A stretch of 64,000 nt of DNA from an uncultured Clostridia bacterium. Its GTDB lineage: Bacteria > Bacillota > Clostridia > Christensenellales > Borkfalkiaceae. The position numbers were made by a program, and so were the translations under genes. The DNA is taken from assembly GCA_947624965.1 (NCBI GenBank), contig CANQMN010000010.1:1-64000 (forward strand), read 5' to 3'. Below are positions 57,889 through 64,000 of this stretch, in pieces; the stretch's first letter is position 1, and each line of letters opens with the position of its first letter. The notes below the pieces were generated by a model. It saw only the letters and a program-made list of their open reading frames with translations, was not told where the DNA came from and ran no database searches.

Positions 57889-59732
57889 GCTCCTTTGCGG
57901 CGATGGCTTTGGAGATGGCGCAAAAATCTCTCCTTCGCCGCCTGAATTTCTTCCCCGCCCGAGAGCAGGGCGCGCACGTGTTCGGCGATATGGACGCCGT
58001 GGTCGTCGTAATCGTCCGCCTCCACGTCGCGCTGCGCCAAAAGGACGTTTTCCCGCTCCGCTTTCCGCGCATGCAGGTGCGAGACGTCCCGCGCGTTCGC
58101 GAACGAACCGTACCCCAGCGCGTCGAGCACCCTGTTGCGCGTGTCGTCCGTGAAATTGCCCTTTTCGTCTTTGAGAAGTCCCAGCGAGAGCAGGTTGAGA
58201 AGTTCCTCCCGTTCCTGCTCGGGCGTGCGGTCGTAGCCTGTTTCAAACTGCACGTCGTCCGCCGAGATATCGCTCGACGAAAAATAGTAAAGTTCCGCCC
58301 TTCCGCCCGTTCCCGTCATGCGCAGGAGCCGTTTGGTCGCCGCGAACTGTTTATAGAGGTGCAGGATCTGTTTGCCCGCTTCCTTCACCGCGCGTTCGAC
58401 GCTCTCCACGCTCATGTGCATGCGGTTGGTGTCCTGGTCGAGGAGGAGTTGCAGACCGACGGCGCTCATCACGTGCGTGGGGTTGGCGGAATTGCGCGAA
58501 ATTTCGCTCATACCCGAGACGAGAATGAACTCGCCCGCGATGCGCTCCTCCTCTTCCGCAAACTCGGCGGGGAGCTTGCCGCAGTCGAGGAAGGTCGGGG
58601 CGGAGGCTCCCTGCCGGTAGACGAGCACTTTCCCGGGATACAGCCCGTCCTCCGCCAGTTCCTCCGCATCCACCGAGCCGTCCTCCACCGCGACGACGCC
58701 CGCCGAGAGACGGTTCAAAAACTCGTGCTTGCGGTTGCGCACGGCGTTATACGCCCGTTGCAGAGGGATCATGCGGTCCACGACGGACGTCCCGAAGAAC
58801 GCCCCCGCAAGTTCGATGCTCGTTTGGCGGATAAAGGGAAGGATGCGCTCCCCCCTGTCTCCGTTCTTGTAGGGCAGGCTTCCCTCGAAGAGGAGCTCGT
58901 CCCCCGCAACGATCTCCAACCGTCCCTCGGGATGCGCGCCGTCGGGACGGGTATAACGCTCGATGAGTATTTCGCAATCTTCCTCCGCGGGACGGACGTC
59001 GCCGTCCGAAGGACGCTTCCAGCCGCTCGCCGAGGAGTACGGCGCGAGCGAAAACCGCGTGATCCGCCGCCCCGCGAGCTTCACGCCGAACCGCTCCTCG
59101 ATCTCGGACACGGGGACCGCCTTGGCGTGGATGACGCTCTTGACTTCCTCCATGCTCTCGGCGGAGAGATCGTCCGGGTACACCTCGAAGGGGGAGAGCG
59201 GGATCACGTTGACGTCCCCCTCGCGGAGGGGGCGCCCCGTCTCGTCCGCGCCGATGATGTTGCCGTCCGCGAAGTTCCAGACGACCTTGTAAAACGCCGT
59301 GCCGCACGTCTCCGACCACAGCGTCGCGCGGGAGACGATCCTGTCCAGATCGAGGCGGTTCTTCACCGATTGCAGCACGTTGGAACACAGCCGCGCCGTC
59401 TTGACGTCGTCCTCCGCGTCCGAGAACGGGCGCACGACGAGCGAGGGGCGCACCTTCGCGAGCCGCGCGACGCGAGTATCCACCGTGGGCGCGATATGGT
59501 TGAAGGCGCGGCGGGACTGCCAGAAGAAGGCGCGCGCCTCCTCCTCGATCTCCCCCGCGGGCGAGACGTCGCAGAACTGGTCGCCGCTCACGAACTTCAT
59601 GTTGAGCTCCCAGCCCCGTTCGAGCTGTCTGCGCGCCTCCTGCCTCGCCTCGAAGTCCGCCCGCACGCTCTGCGCGAGCTCCTTCCTCCTCCGCAGTTCC
59701 GCCCGTTCGGACGTTTCTTTTTCGCTGTTCAC
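57885..59732 (-). CDS. Phage portal protein
   Basis: 615 residues from GTG 59732 overlapping the upstream stop (GTGA). WELNMKFVSGDQF, FNHIAPTVDTRVARLAKVRPSL, ATLWSETCGTAFYKVVW, FGTSVVDRMIPLQRAYNAVRNRKHEF and NPTHVMSAVGLQLLLDQD are portal features (P22-like/podovirus type). It forms the dodecameric DNA entry ring. Confidence 0.88.
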   Translation of the reverse strand: MNSEKETSERAELRRRKELAQSVRADFEARQEARRQLERGWELNMKFVSGDQFCDVSPAGEIEEEARAFFWQSRRAFNHIAPTVDTRVARLAKVRPSLVVRPFSDAEDDVKTARLCSNVLQSVKNRLDLDRIVSRATLWSETCGTAFYKVVWNFADGNIIGADETGRPLREGDVNVIPLSPFEVYPDDLSAESMEEVKSVIHAKAVPVSEIEERFGVKLAGRRITRFSLAPYSSASGWKRPSDGDVRPAEEDCEILIERYTRPDGAHPEGRLEIVAGDELLFEGSLPYKNGDRGERILPFIRQTSIELAGAFFGTSVVDRMIPLQRAYNAVRNRKHEFLNRLSAGVVAVEDGSVDAEELAEDGLYPGKVLVYRQGASAPTFLDCGKLPAEFAEEEERIAGEFILVSGMSEISRNSANPTHVMSAVGLQLLLDQDTNRMHMSVESVERAVKEAGKQILHLYKQFAATKRLLRMTGTGGRAELYYFSSSDISADDVQFETGYDRTPEQEREELLNLLSLGLLKDEKGNFTDDTRNRVLDALGYGSFANARDVSHLHARKAERENVLLAQRDVEADDYDDHGVHIAEHVRALLSGGEEIQAAKERFLRHLQSHRRKGA

Positions 59733-59986
59733 CTTTCTTCTTCCTCCTTTAACTGCGCAAGCAGTCTCCTTTTTTCCGCTTCCAGTTCCTCGTCCGAGAG
59801 CGCGCTCCAATCGCGCTCCTCGAAGAGGAGTTTCGCCGCTTTCAGATCGGGCGGGATCTCCTTCACCGTCTCCTTCCGTTTGAGCAATTTCAATTCGCCG
59901 TTCTCCACGCCGTATTCCTCCGTGATCTCCTCCGTGCGGAAACCCAGCGCGACTTTCAGAACGGCTTTTTCCACGTCCTCACGCAT
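59729..59986 (-). CDS. Terminase small-subunit-like protein
   Basis: 85 residues, MREDVEKAVLKVALGFRTEEITEEYGVENGELKLLKRKETV, then PPDLKAAKLLFEERD. Clostridial phages often carry such a small protein beside terL, where it is read as terminase small subunit. Overlaps terL by 8 nt and the portal by GTGA. Confidence 0.65.
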   Translation of the reverse strand: MREDVEKAVLKVALGFRTEEITEEYGVENGELKLLKRKETVKEIPPDLKAAKLLFEERDWSALSDEELEAEKRRLLAQLKEEEER

Positions 59987-61409
59987 ACCTGTTCCTCCCG
60001 AGCGCGCGGATACGGCGCTCCTTGTCCCGCGCGATGGCGCTCTTCTCCTCTCCCCGTTCGGGCGGACGGGGACGGGAAGAGAGGTAATACCGAAGTTCGT
60101 CCATCGCGTGATCGTCCCGTTTGACGGGGCTCTCGTCCCCGCCCCAAAAATACCCCTTGAATTCGCGGATCATGTTCACGCACGTCGAGAAGAGGTACAG
60201 ATCGGGCAACCCGTTGCCGCGGCGGAGATAGCTCTTGACCCGCTGGATGCCGCTGAACACGTCCTTGTCCACCCGTGCGTTCACGAGCACGCCGCGCTCC
60301 GCGAACAGTTCGGAGACCGACTTTACGGCGGCGAGCGTGCGCTGTCCCGCGGCGGGATCGATGAGCGCGCGGACGCGCCCCCTTTCGTCCCGCTTCCATC
60401 CGAGCCGCGCGGAGACGGCATGGATGGCGGCGGCGTGCGCGTCGATGTCCAGCCCCGCCGCATAGTGCTCCGCGACGACGTACACGTTGCCGTCGTAGTC
60501 CACGGCGTACCAGTGCGCGGAGAGCGGGTTTTTGAGCCCCGGGTCGATGGAAATGCAGTCCTGCCACTCCTTGGGGACGTCGAACGGCTCGATGACGTGC
60601 ACGCTCTCCTCGAACTCGGGATAGACGAGCCCCGCGGACGCCGCAAACCTGCCGTACCGCCGCGCTTGCAGCGTGCGCTCGTCCATCGTCCGTTCGAGCA
60701 GGGAAATTTCCCGCTTGGGCAAAAACGGGTTGTCCGCCCACTCCATAAACTCGTACCAGACCTCGCTGTTATGCGAGCGGTTGAGGAAGATCTCCGAATA
60801 CACGAAGGTGAGCCCTTTGAGCGGCGTCATCGTCCCGTACATGTCTCCCCGCCTGTCCAAAAGGCGCATGCGGCACTCCTCGTAGACGTCCTCGGGCGGC
60901 TCTTCGTCGAACCAGACGAAGTCCAGCGAGCTTCCCTGAAAGCGTTCCCGCCCCTGGTCGCAACTCTTGAACCCGATGACGGAGATGCCGCCGAACACGT
61001 TCTTGACGAGAATTTGGTCGATGACGCCCGTTTCGGGGCTGTCCCGCCGCCCGCTCGTCATCACGATGTCCGCGATCCAGTCCGGGCGGAGATAGTGCAA
61101 GATCTTTTTCTGCGCGACGTCCCGCTGGACCTGCGACGTGAGCGAGACGACCCAGCCGAACGCGTTCTCCCTGTTCTTGCGGTAGGGATGGTTGCCGCGC
61201 GCGATCCAAACCGTCTCCGCCGCGCCGCATTCCGTCTTGCCCGAGCGGTTGCCGCCGAACACCCAGCGGTTGCGCTTTTTGCAGCGGTGAAAGGCGAGCT
61301 GCTTTTTGTGCTTCTTCTTTCCCGTGTTGTACCGCGCGAGCGTATCCCGCTCCGCGCGCCGCCTCTGCTCGCGCTCGATCGCCGTGATTTTATCCACTAA
61401 TTCGTTCAT
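59979..61409 (-). CDS. terL: Phage terminase large subunit
   Basis: 476 residues. ATPase Walker A GGNRSGKTE, Walker B LDFVWFDEEPP, motif III-like GTMTPLKG; RNase-H nuclease acid residues in ISIDPGLKNPLSAHWY, RALIDPAAGQRT and DDHAMDELRYYL. It packages DNA into the head. Its start is 53 nt from the divergent membrane-protein gene, so transcription must come from upstream of that gene or from an unseen promoter. Confidence 0.92.
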   Translation of the reverse strand: MNELVDKITAIEREQRRRAERDTLARYNTGKKKHKKQLAFHRCKKRNRWVFGGNRSGKTECGAAETVWIARGNHPYRKNRENAFGWVVSLTSQVQRDVAQKKILHYLRPDWIADIVMTSGRRDSPETGVIDQILVKNVFGGISVIGFKSCDQGRERFQGSSLDFVWFDEEPPEDVYEECRMRLLDRRGDMYGTMTPLKGLTFVYSEIFLNRSHNSEVWYEFMEWADNPFLPKREISLLERTMDERTLQARRYGRFAASAGLVYPEFEESVHVIEPFDVPKEWQDCISIDPGLKNPLSAHWYAVDYDGNVYVVAEHYAAGLDIDAHAAAIHAVSARLGWKRDERGRVRALIDPAAGQRTLAAVKSVSELFAERGVLVNARVDKDVFSGIQRVKSYLRRGNGLPDLYLFSTCVNMIREFKGYFWGGDESPVKRDDHAMDELRYYLSSRPRPPERGEEKSAIARDKERRIRALGRNRYA

Positions 61410-61462
61410 ATTCGCTAAAATAAACGCATTCGCGCGGAGAAAAATCCGCTATCATACCTGCT

Positions 61463-62140
61463 ATGAAACGCCTTTTTTTGCTCCCCGTGTTGCTGTTTTT
61501 CCTCCTGCCCGCCGCGCCCCGCACGGCGAATGCGGACGACGGCGTCTATGCCGTCGCGGCGGCGCAGGACGTATGGTTTTACGCCGCCGAACGGGAGGAC
61601 AGCAAGCTCTTTCTCCTGCCGTATACCTACTATGTCCGCGTGCTCTCCCGCGGGGACGTGTATTCCTCCGTCCAATATCTCGACGACGCGCCCCCCTACC
61701 GCGCCGTGCGGGGGTACTGCCGCACGGACAGCATCAGACCCGTGGACTTCGTTCCCGAACGCCCCTTCCTCTACCGTACCGTAACGCTCGCCTATACGCT
61801 CCCCGTAACGCCCGCGCTGGGGGGCGGGAACTTCTCGCGCGTGGAGCGCACCTTCTGTTATTACGGCATGCGCTACGAGGACGGCGTGCTCCTCTTTTAC
61901 GTGCACGACGAGAACGGCGTCTGCGACTACATCCCCGCGAACGAACCGCTCGTGTACGAGCTCAACACCGATTATCTCTCCGAAGAGGTCCCCGCCGCCG
62001 CGGAGAGCGGCGCTTCGGCTTCCCCCTCCGCCGCGCAGATCGTCGTCATCTGCATCGCGTGCGTCGCCGTCGTGGGGATCGTCGTGCTCGTGTTGCGGAG
62101 CAAGCGTTCCGCGCTCCCCCGCGAGGAGCCCGAACAGTAG
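61463..62140 (+). CDS. Secreted, C-terminally anchored protein inside the phage block
   Basis: 225 residues: signal peptide MKRLFLLPVLLFFLLPAAPRTANA, a beta-rich extracytoplasmic domain with an SH3-like start, and a C-terminal membrane helix (AAQIVVICIACVAVVGIVVLVL) followed by basic residues. Opposite in strand to every phage gene and set between the phage regulator and terL, like a moron gene. TATCAT lies 7 nt before the ATG. Function unknown. Confidence 0.75.
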   Translation: MKRLFLLPVLLFFLLPAAPRTANADDGVYAVAAAQDVWFYAAEREDSKLFLLPYTYYVRVLSRGDVYSSVQYLDDAPPYRAVRGYCRTDSIRPVDFVPERPFLYRTVTLAYTLPVTPALGGGNFSRVERTFCYYGMRYEDGVLLFYVHDENGVCDYIPANEPLVYELNTDYLSEEVPAAAESGASASPSAAQIVVICIACVAVVGIVVLVLRSKRSALPREEPEQ

Positions 62141-62634
62141 AGCCTGTGCCTGCGCGGCGCGTTCTGCTTCTCCCGCCCCGCCCGCAAAACGCGGAGCGCG
62201 CGGAGAAAGGGCTCGTAAGCGGAAAATTCCTCCCGAAAGCGCGCTTCCGTCCAGCCGCGCGCATGCAGAAGAAGGGACACCCTGCGCAGCAGCGCGGCCT
62301 GCCTGCGGAAATAGGTCCGCTTCGTACAGTGCAATTTCATTCCCCCGAACTTCTCCCGCAGGACCCGCGTCCTGCGGAAATATTTGTATTCGAGAAGGTA
62401 CTTTTCCTCTTCCCCGAGCACGGACAGCGCGCTCTCTACCGACTGTCTCGCCGCTTCGAGGGCGCGCGCGACGCAAAACCCCTCCGCCACGTCCGCCGCC
62501 GCGGCAAGCGCGCTCTTCGATGAGCGGAAGGAGAGCGCGGCTCTCGTCTCCGCCGCCGTCTCCTCCGCCTCCGCCATCTCCCCGAGCTTGGGGTAGGCGT
62601 ACAGAAAAACTCTTTCCCAATCGTATCCGAACAT
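61972..62634 (-). CDS. Phage late-gene regulator, sigma-region-4/ArpU-like
   Basis: 220 residues from ATG 62634 (AAAGGAG). The core SALSVLGEEEKYLLEYKYFRRTRVLREKFGGMKLHCTKRTYFRRQAALLRRVSLLLHARG reads as a sigma-region-4-like HTH, as in ArpU/DUF1492 late activators that precede terminases. The last 56 codons run antisense to the end of the membrane-protein gene and are low complexity; the natural stop may have been lost. Under a LexA-like box. Confidence 0.72.
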   Translation of the reverse strand: MFGYDWERVFLYAYPKLGEMAEAEETAAETRAALSFRSSKSALAAAADVAEGFCVARALEAARQSVESALSVLGEEEKYLLEYKYFRRTRVLREKFGGMKLHCTKRTYFRRQAALLRRVSLLLHARGWTEARFREEFSAYEPFLRALRVLRAGREKQNAPRRHRLYCSGSSRGSAERLLRNTSTTIPTTATHAMQMTTICAAEGEAEAPLSAAAGTSSER

Positions 62635-62662
62635 TTTGAAACTCCTTTCGGATGAAAAATTA

Positions 62663-62676
62663 CGAACATTCGTTTG
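62663..62676 (-). promoter_or_regulatory. LexA (SOS) box candidate
   Basis: CGAACATTCGTTTG, close to the Gram-positive SOS box CGAAC-N4-GTTCG, just downstream of the phage-regulator promoter. Confidence 0.6.
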
Positions 62677-62683
62677 TATTTCT

Positions 62684-62707
62684 ATCATATCACAGGAAAT
62701 CTGACAA
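62684..62707 (-). promoter_or_regulatory. Promoter of the phage regulator
   Basis: Extended -10 TGATATGAT; TTGTCA lies only 12 bp upstream, so the -35 contact is unclear. Confidence 0.5.
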
Positions 62708-62765
62708 ACGCCCGCCGATATGACAAAAAATTTCGGAAAATTTTTTTGTACCGAAAAGAACGATC

Positions 62766-62789
62766 GCGGGGAATTTCCCCGCCTTTTTT
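62766..62789 (+). terminator. Terminator-like hairpin
   Basis: GCGGGGAA-T-TTCCCCGC followed by CTTTTTT. It points along the plus strand just upstream of the next promoter and may insulate it. Confidence 0.7.
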
Positions 62790-62801
62790 CTCGGAAAGTA
62801 A

Positions 62802-62830
62802 TTGTTTTTTTCGCGCACGCGTGTTATAAT
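62802..62830 (+). promoter_or_regulatory. Leaderless-type promoter of the propeller protein
   Basis: TTGTTT, 17-bp spacer, TATAAT, then GTCGAT and the ATG at 62837; no ribosome site. Confidence 0.78.
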
Positions 62831-62836
62831 GTCGAT

Positions 62837-64000
62837 ATGCGCACACGTAGATTTGCGGGAACCCTTCTCGCGGCGGCGCTCGCCGCGGGTTGCGCGTTCG
62901 GCGCGGCGGCTTTGGCGGCTCCTCTTGCCGCGGACGCCCTGCCCGCCGCAACGCCCACGCCGCTCACAAAAGAAAATTCCGTTCTCTTCCTGCCCGAAAA
63001 TTACGAGCAGTATTTGGCGCTGAAAAATCCTTCGGATGTTGCTCTATCCTCCTCCCACATCGCTATCGCGGACGGCGACATCCTCTATGTTTACGACCGC
63101 GCGGAAAAGAGCTATTCCAAGACGGAGATCACAGAAGGCGAAGAAGGCACCATCACCAAAATCGGTTTCGCGGATGAAAAGTTATTTGTCGCGGTGAGCG
63201 CTTCGAGCAACGCTTTCTACGAATACGATTTCTCGGGGAAAACCCTTAATAAGCTCGAAATCAACTGCTCGACGTTCTGCATCAGCGACGATGTTCTCTA
63301 TACCGCCAGTATCGGCGTGGGAGAGACAACAATTGCCTCTTACAATATTTCCGACCTCACTTCGGGAAGTCCCACATCTCACAACCTCGGAAAACTTGAC
63401 GAGAACACCACGCCGAGCATGACGCTTTTGAACGGCACTCTGTACTGCACAGTCAACGAACATGTGTATCACAACAGCCTCGGCGAAAACGAGCAATTCA
63501 CCAAAGACCGTTTTTATCTCTCCCAGAATGCTTCGGATAACCGCAACGTAAAGAGTACCTGCGCGCATGAAAATGCGTTCTACTACACCGCCGAAGACGG
63601 ATTGTACCGCGCGGATTTTTCGTCGACGGGCGACGGTGCGGGGAAAGCCACCTGCGTTCTCGCGGGCGAAAAATTCGGCGCGCTCACTTCCTACGGCGGC
63701 TCTCTGTACTGTATCCGCGAAAAATCGGTGCTTCGCTTCAACCCCGACGGCACGGATTACAAGATCGCCGACTATGAAATTTCCTCCGCTTCCGCCTCCG
63801 TCGGGCGGCTCTCGGATGCGAAGGACGTCGCGCGGGCGGGGTCTCTCGTCGTCATCGCCGACGCGGGCAACCGCCGCGTGACCGTGTACGACGGCAAAAC
63901 GGGACAATACTCCGTTCTCGCGCCCGAAGAGGCGGATTTCTCCCCTTCCCTCGTCGCGACGGACGGCTCCGTCATCGCCGCCGTCAGCAACAACAAGGTG
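62837..64000 (+). CDS. Secreted beta-propeller-like protein (runs off the window)
   Basis: 388 codons, open at the right edge, which is why the track lacks it. Signal peptide MRTRRFAGTLLAAALAAGCA..., cleavage likely after the Ala-rich stretch (a GCAF Cys could also be a lipidation site). The rest is repeated blades: IAIADGDILYVYDRAEK, KLFVAVSASSNAFYEYD, VVIADAGNRRVTVYDG, the last an NHL-type signature. Probably an exported ligand-binding or structural protein. Confidence 0.85.
   Translation, partial: MRTRRFAGTLLAAALAAGCAFGAAALAAPLAADALPAATPTPLTKENSVLFLPENYEQYLALKNPSDVALSSSHIAIADGDILYVYDRAEKSYSKTEITEGEEGTITKIGFADEKLFVAVSASSNAFYEYDFSGKTLNKLEINCSTFCISDDVLYTASIGVGETTIASYNISDLTSGSPTSHNLGKLDENTTPSMTLLNGTLYCTVNEHVYHNSLGENEQFTKDRFYLSQNASDNRNVKSTCAHENAFYYTAEDGLYRADFSSTGDGAGKATCVLAGEKFGALTSYGGSLYCIREKSVLRFNPDGTDYKIADYEISSASASVGRLSDAKDVARAGSLVVIADAGNRRVTVYDGKTGQYSVLAPEEADFSPSLVATDGSVIAAVSNNKV

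Noticed and set aside
57903-61400. 1165-residue plus-strand ORF
   Set aside because: Antisense to portal and terminase, which have clear motifs.

Overview
The window is chromosomal DNA of a GC-rich, Gram-positive-type anaerobe, most likely a spore-forming Clostridia-class Bacillota. Supporting genes are a YunB-type sporulation protein, an RqcP-like S4 protein, a fused IspD-IspF, MurG, a KptA-type enzyme on a mobile element, and Firmicutes-style sigma-A promoters (TTGACA-N17-TATAAT). I cannot name genus or species. Most units are short operons on the minus strand.

Layout. 1-11 kb: rpoB-rpoC (minus) diverge from rqcP-ispDF-radA (plus). 11-28 kb: a repeat-containing surface lipoprotein behind a promoter with a G9 tract; dut-trmB-Fe-ADH; an FAD oxidoreductase; a MarR-ABC transporter-25-residue peptide operon; an operon of a small Cys protein, CNNM/CBS protein, SGNH hydrolase and rRNA methyltransferase; a thioredoxin-reductase-like flavoprotein; and tyrS-yigZ-ilvE. 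28-35 kb: WYL regulator, murG, yunB, a HAD phosphatase, a VUT transporter-SDR pair, an alpha/beta hydrolase and a small helical protein.

37.75-52.11 kb holds the most notable object, a 14.35-kb integrative element of lower GC. It sits exactly in the anticodon loop of a tRNA-Thr(CGU) gene. The 9-bp core ATTACGAAT occurs at both ends. The 3' half of the host tRNA lies at the left end and the 5' half at the right end; joined at the core they make a perfect 76-nt tRNA. The element restores neither half. Instead it carries its own complete, divergent tRNA-Thr(CGU) just inside the right end, downstream of the host tRNA promoter. Its core genes are a tyrosine integrase with an inserted HTH segment, a microvirus-type HUH replication protein preceded by iteron-like ACCCTTA repeats and followed by a pseudoknotted structured region, small DNA-binding proteins and an XRE regulator. 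Its cargo includes a tightly overlapping seven-gene operon ending in an RNA 2'-phosphotransferase (KptA/Tpt1) coupled to a SLOG-domain protein. Most other members belong to no family I recognise, and two are tandem paralogues. I suggest it may be an undescribed NAD/RNA-repair-linked conflict module. Left of the element is a tandem array of about 200-bp units with tRNA-like fragments, and a second XRE paralogue, which suggests repeated integration at this site.

52-64 kb: a host lipid kinase and a membrane protein, then a compact head module of a prophage (sigma-like regulator behind a LexA-like box, terL, terS-like, portal, scaffold, major capsid, connector, propeller-like protein), with an opposite-strand membrane-protein gene inside it. 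I see no tape measure, lysis, integrase or replication genes in this block. The window ends inside a secreted beta-propeller-like gene.

Regulation. Three transcription units have textbook -35/-10 boxes with only 6 nt between the -10 hexamer and the start codon, and five more have a -10-like hexamer 5-7 nt upstream. This predicts leaderless mRNAs. All calls come from reading sequence; no database search was run.
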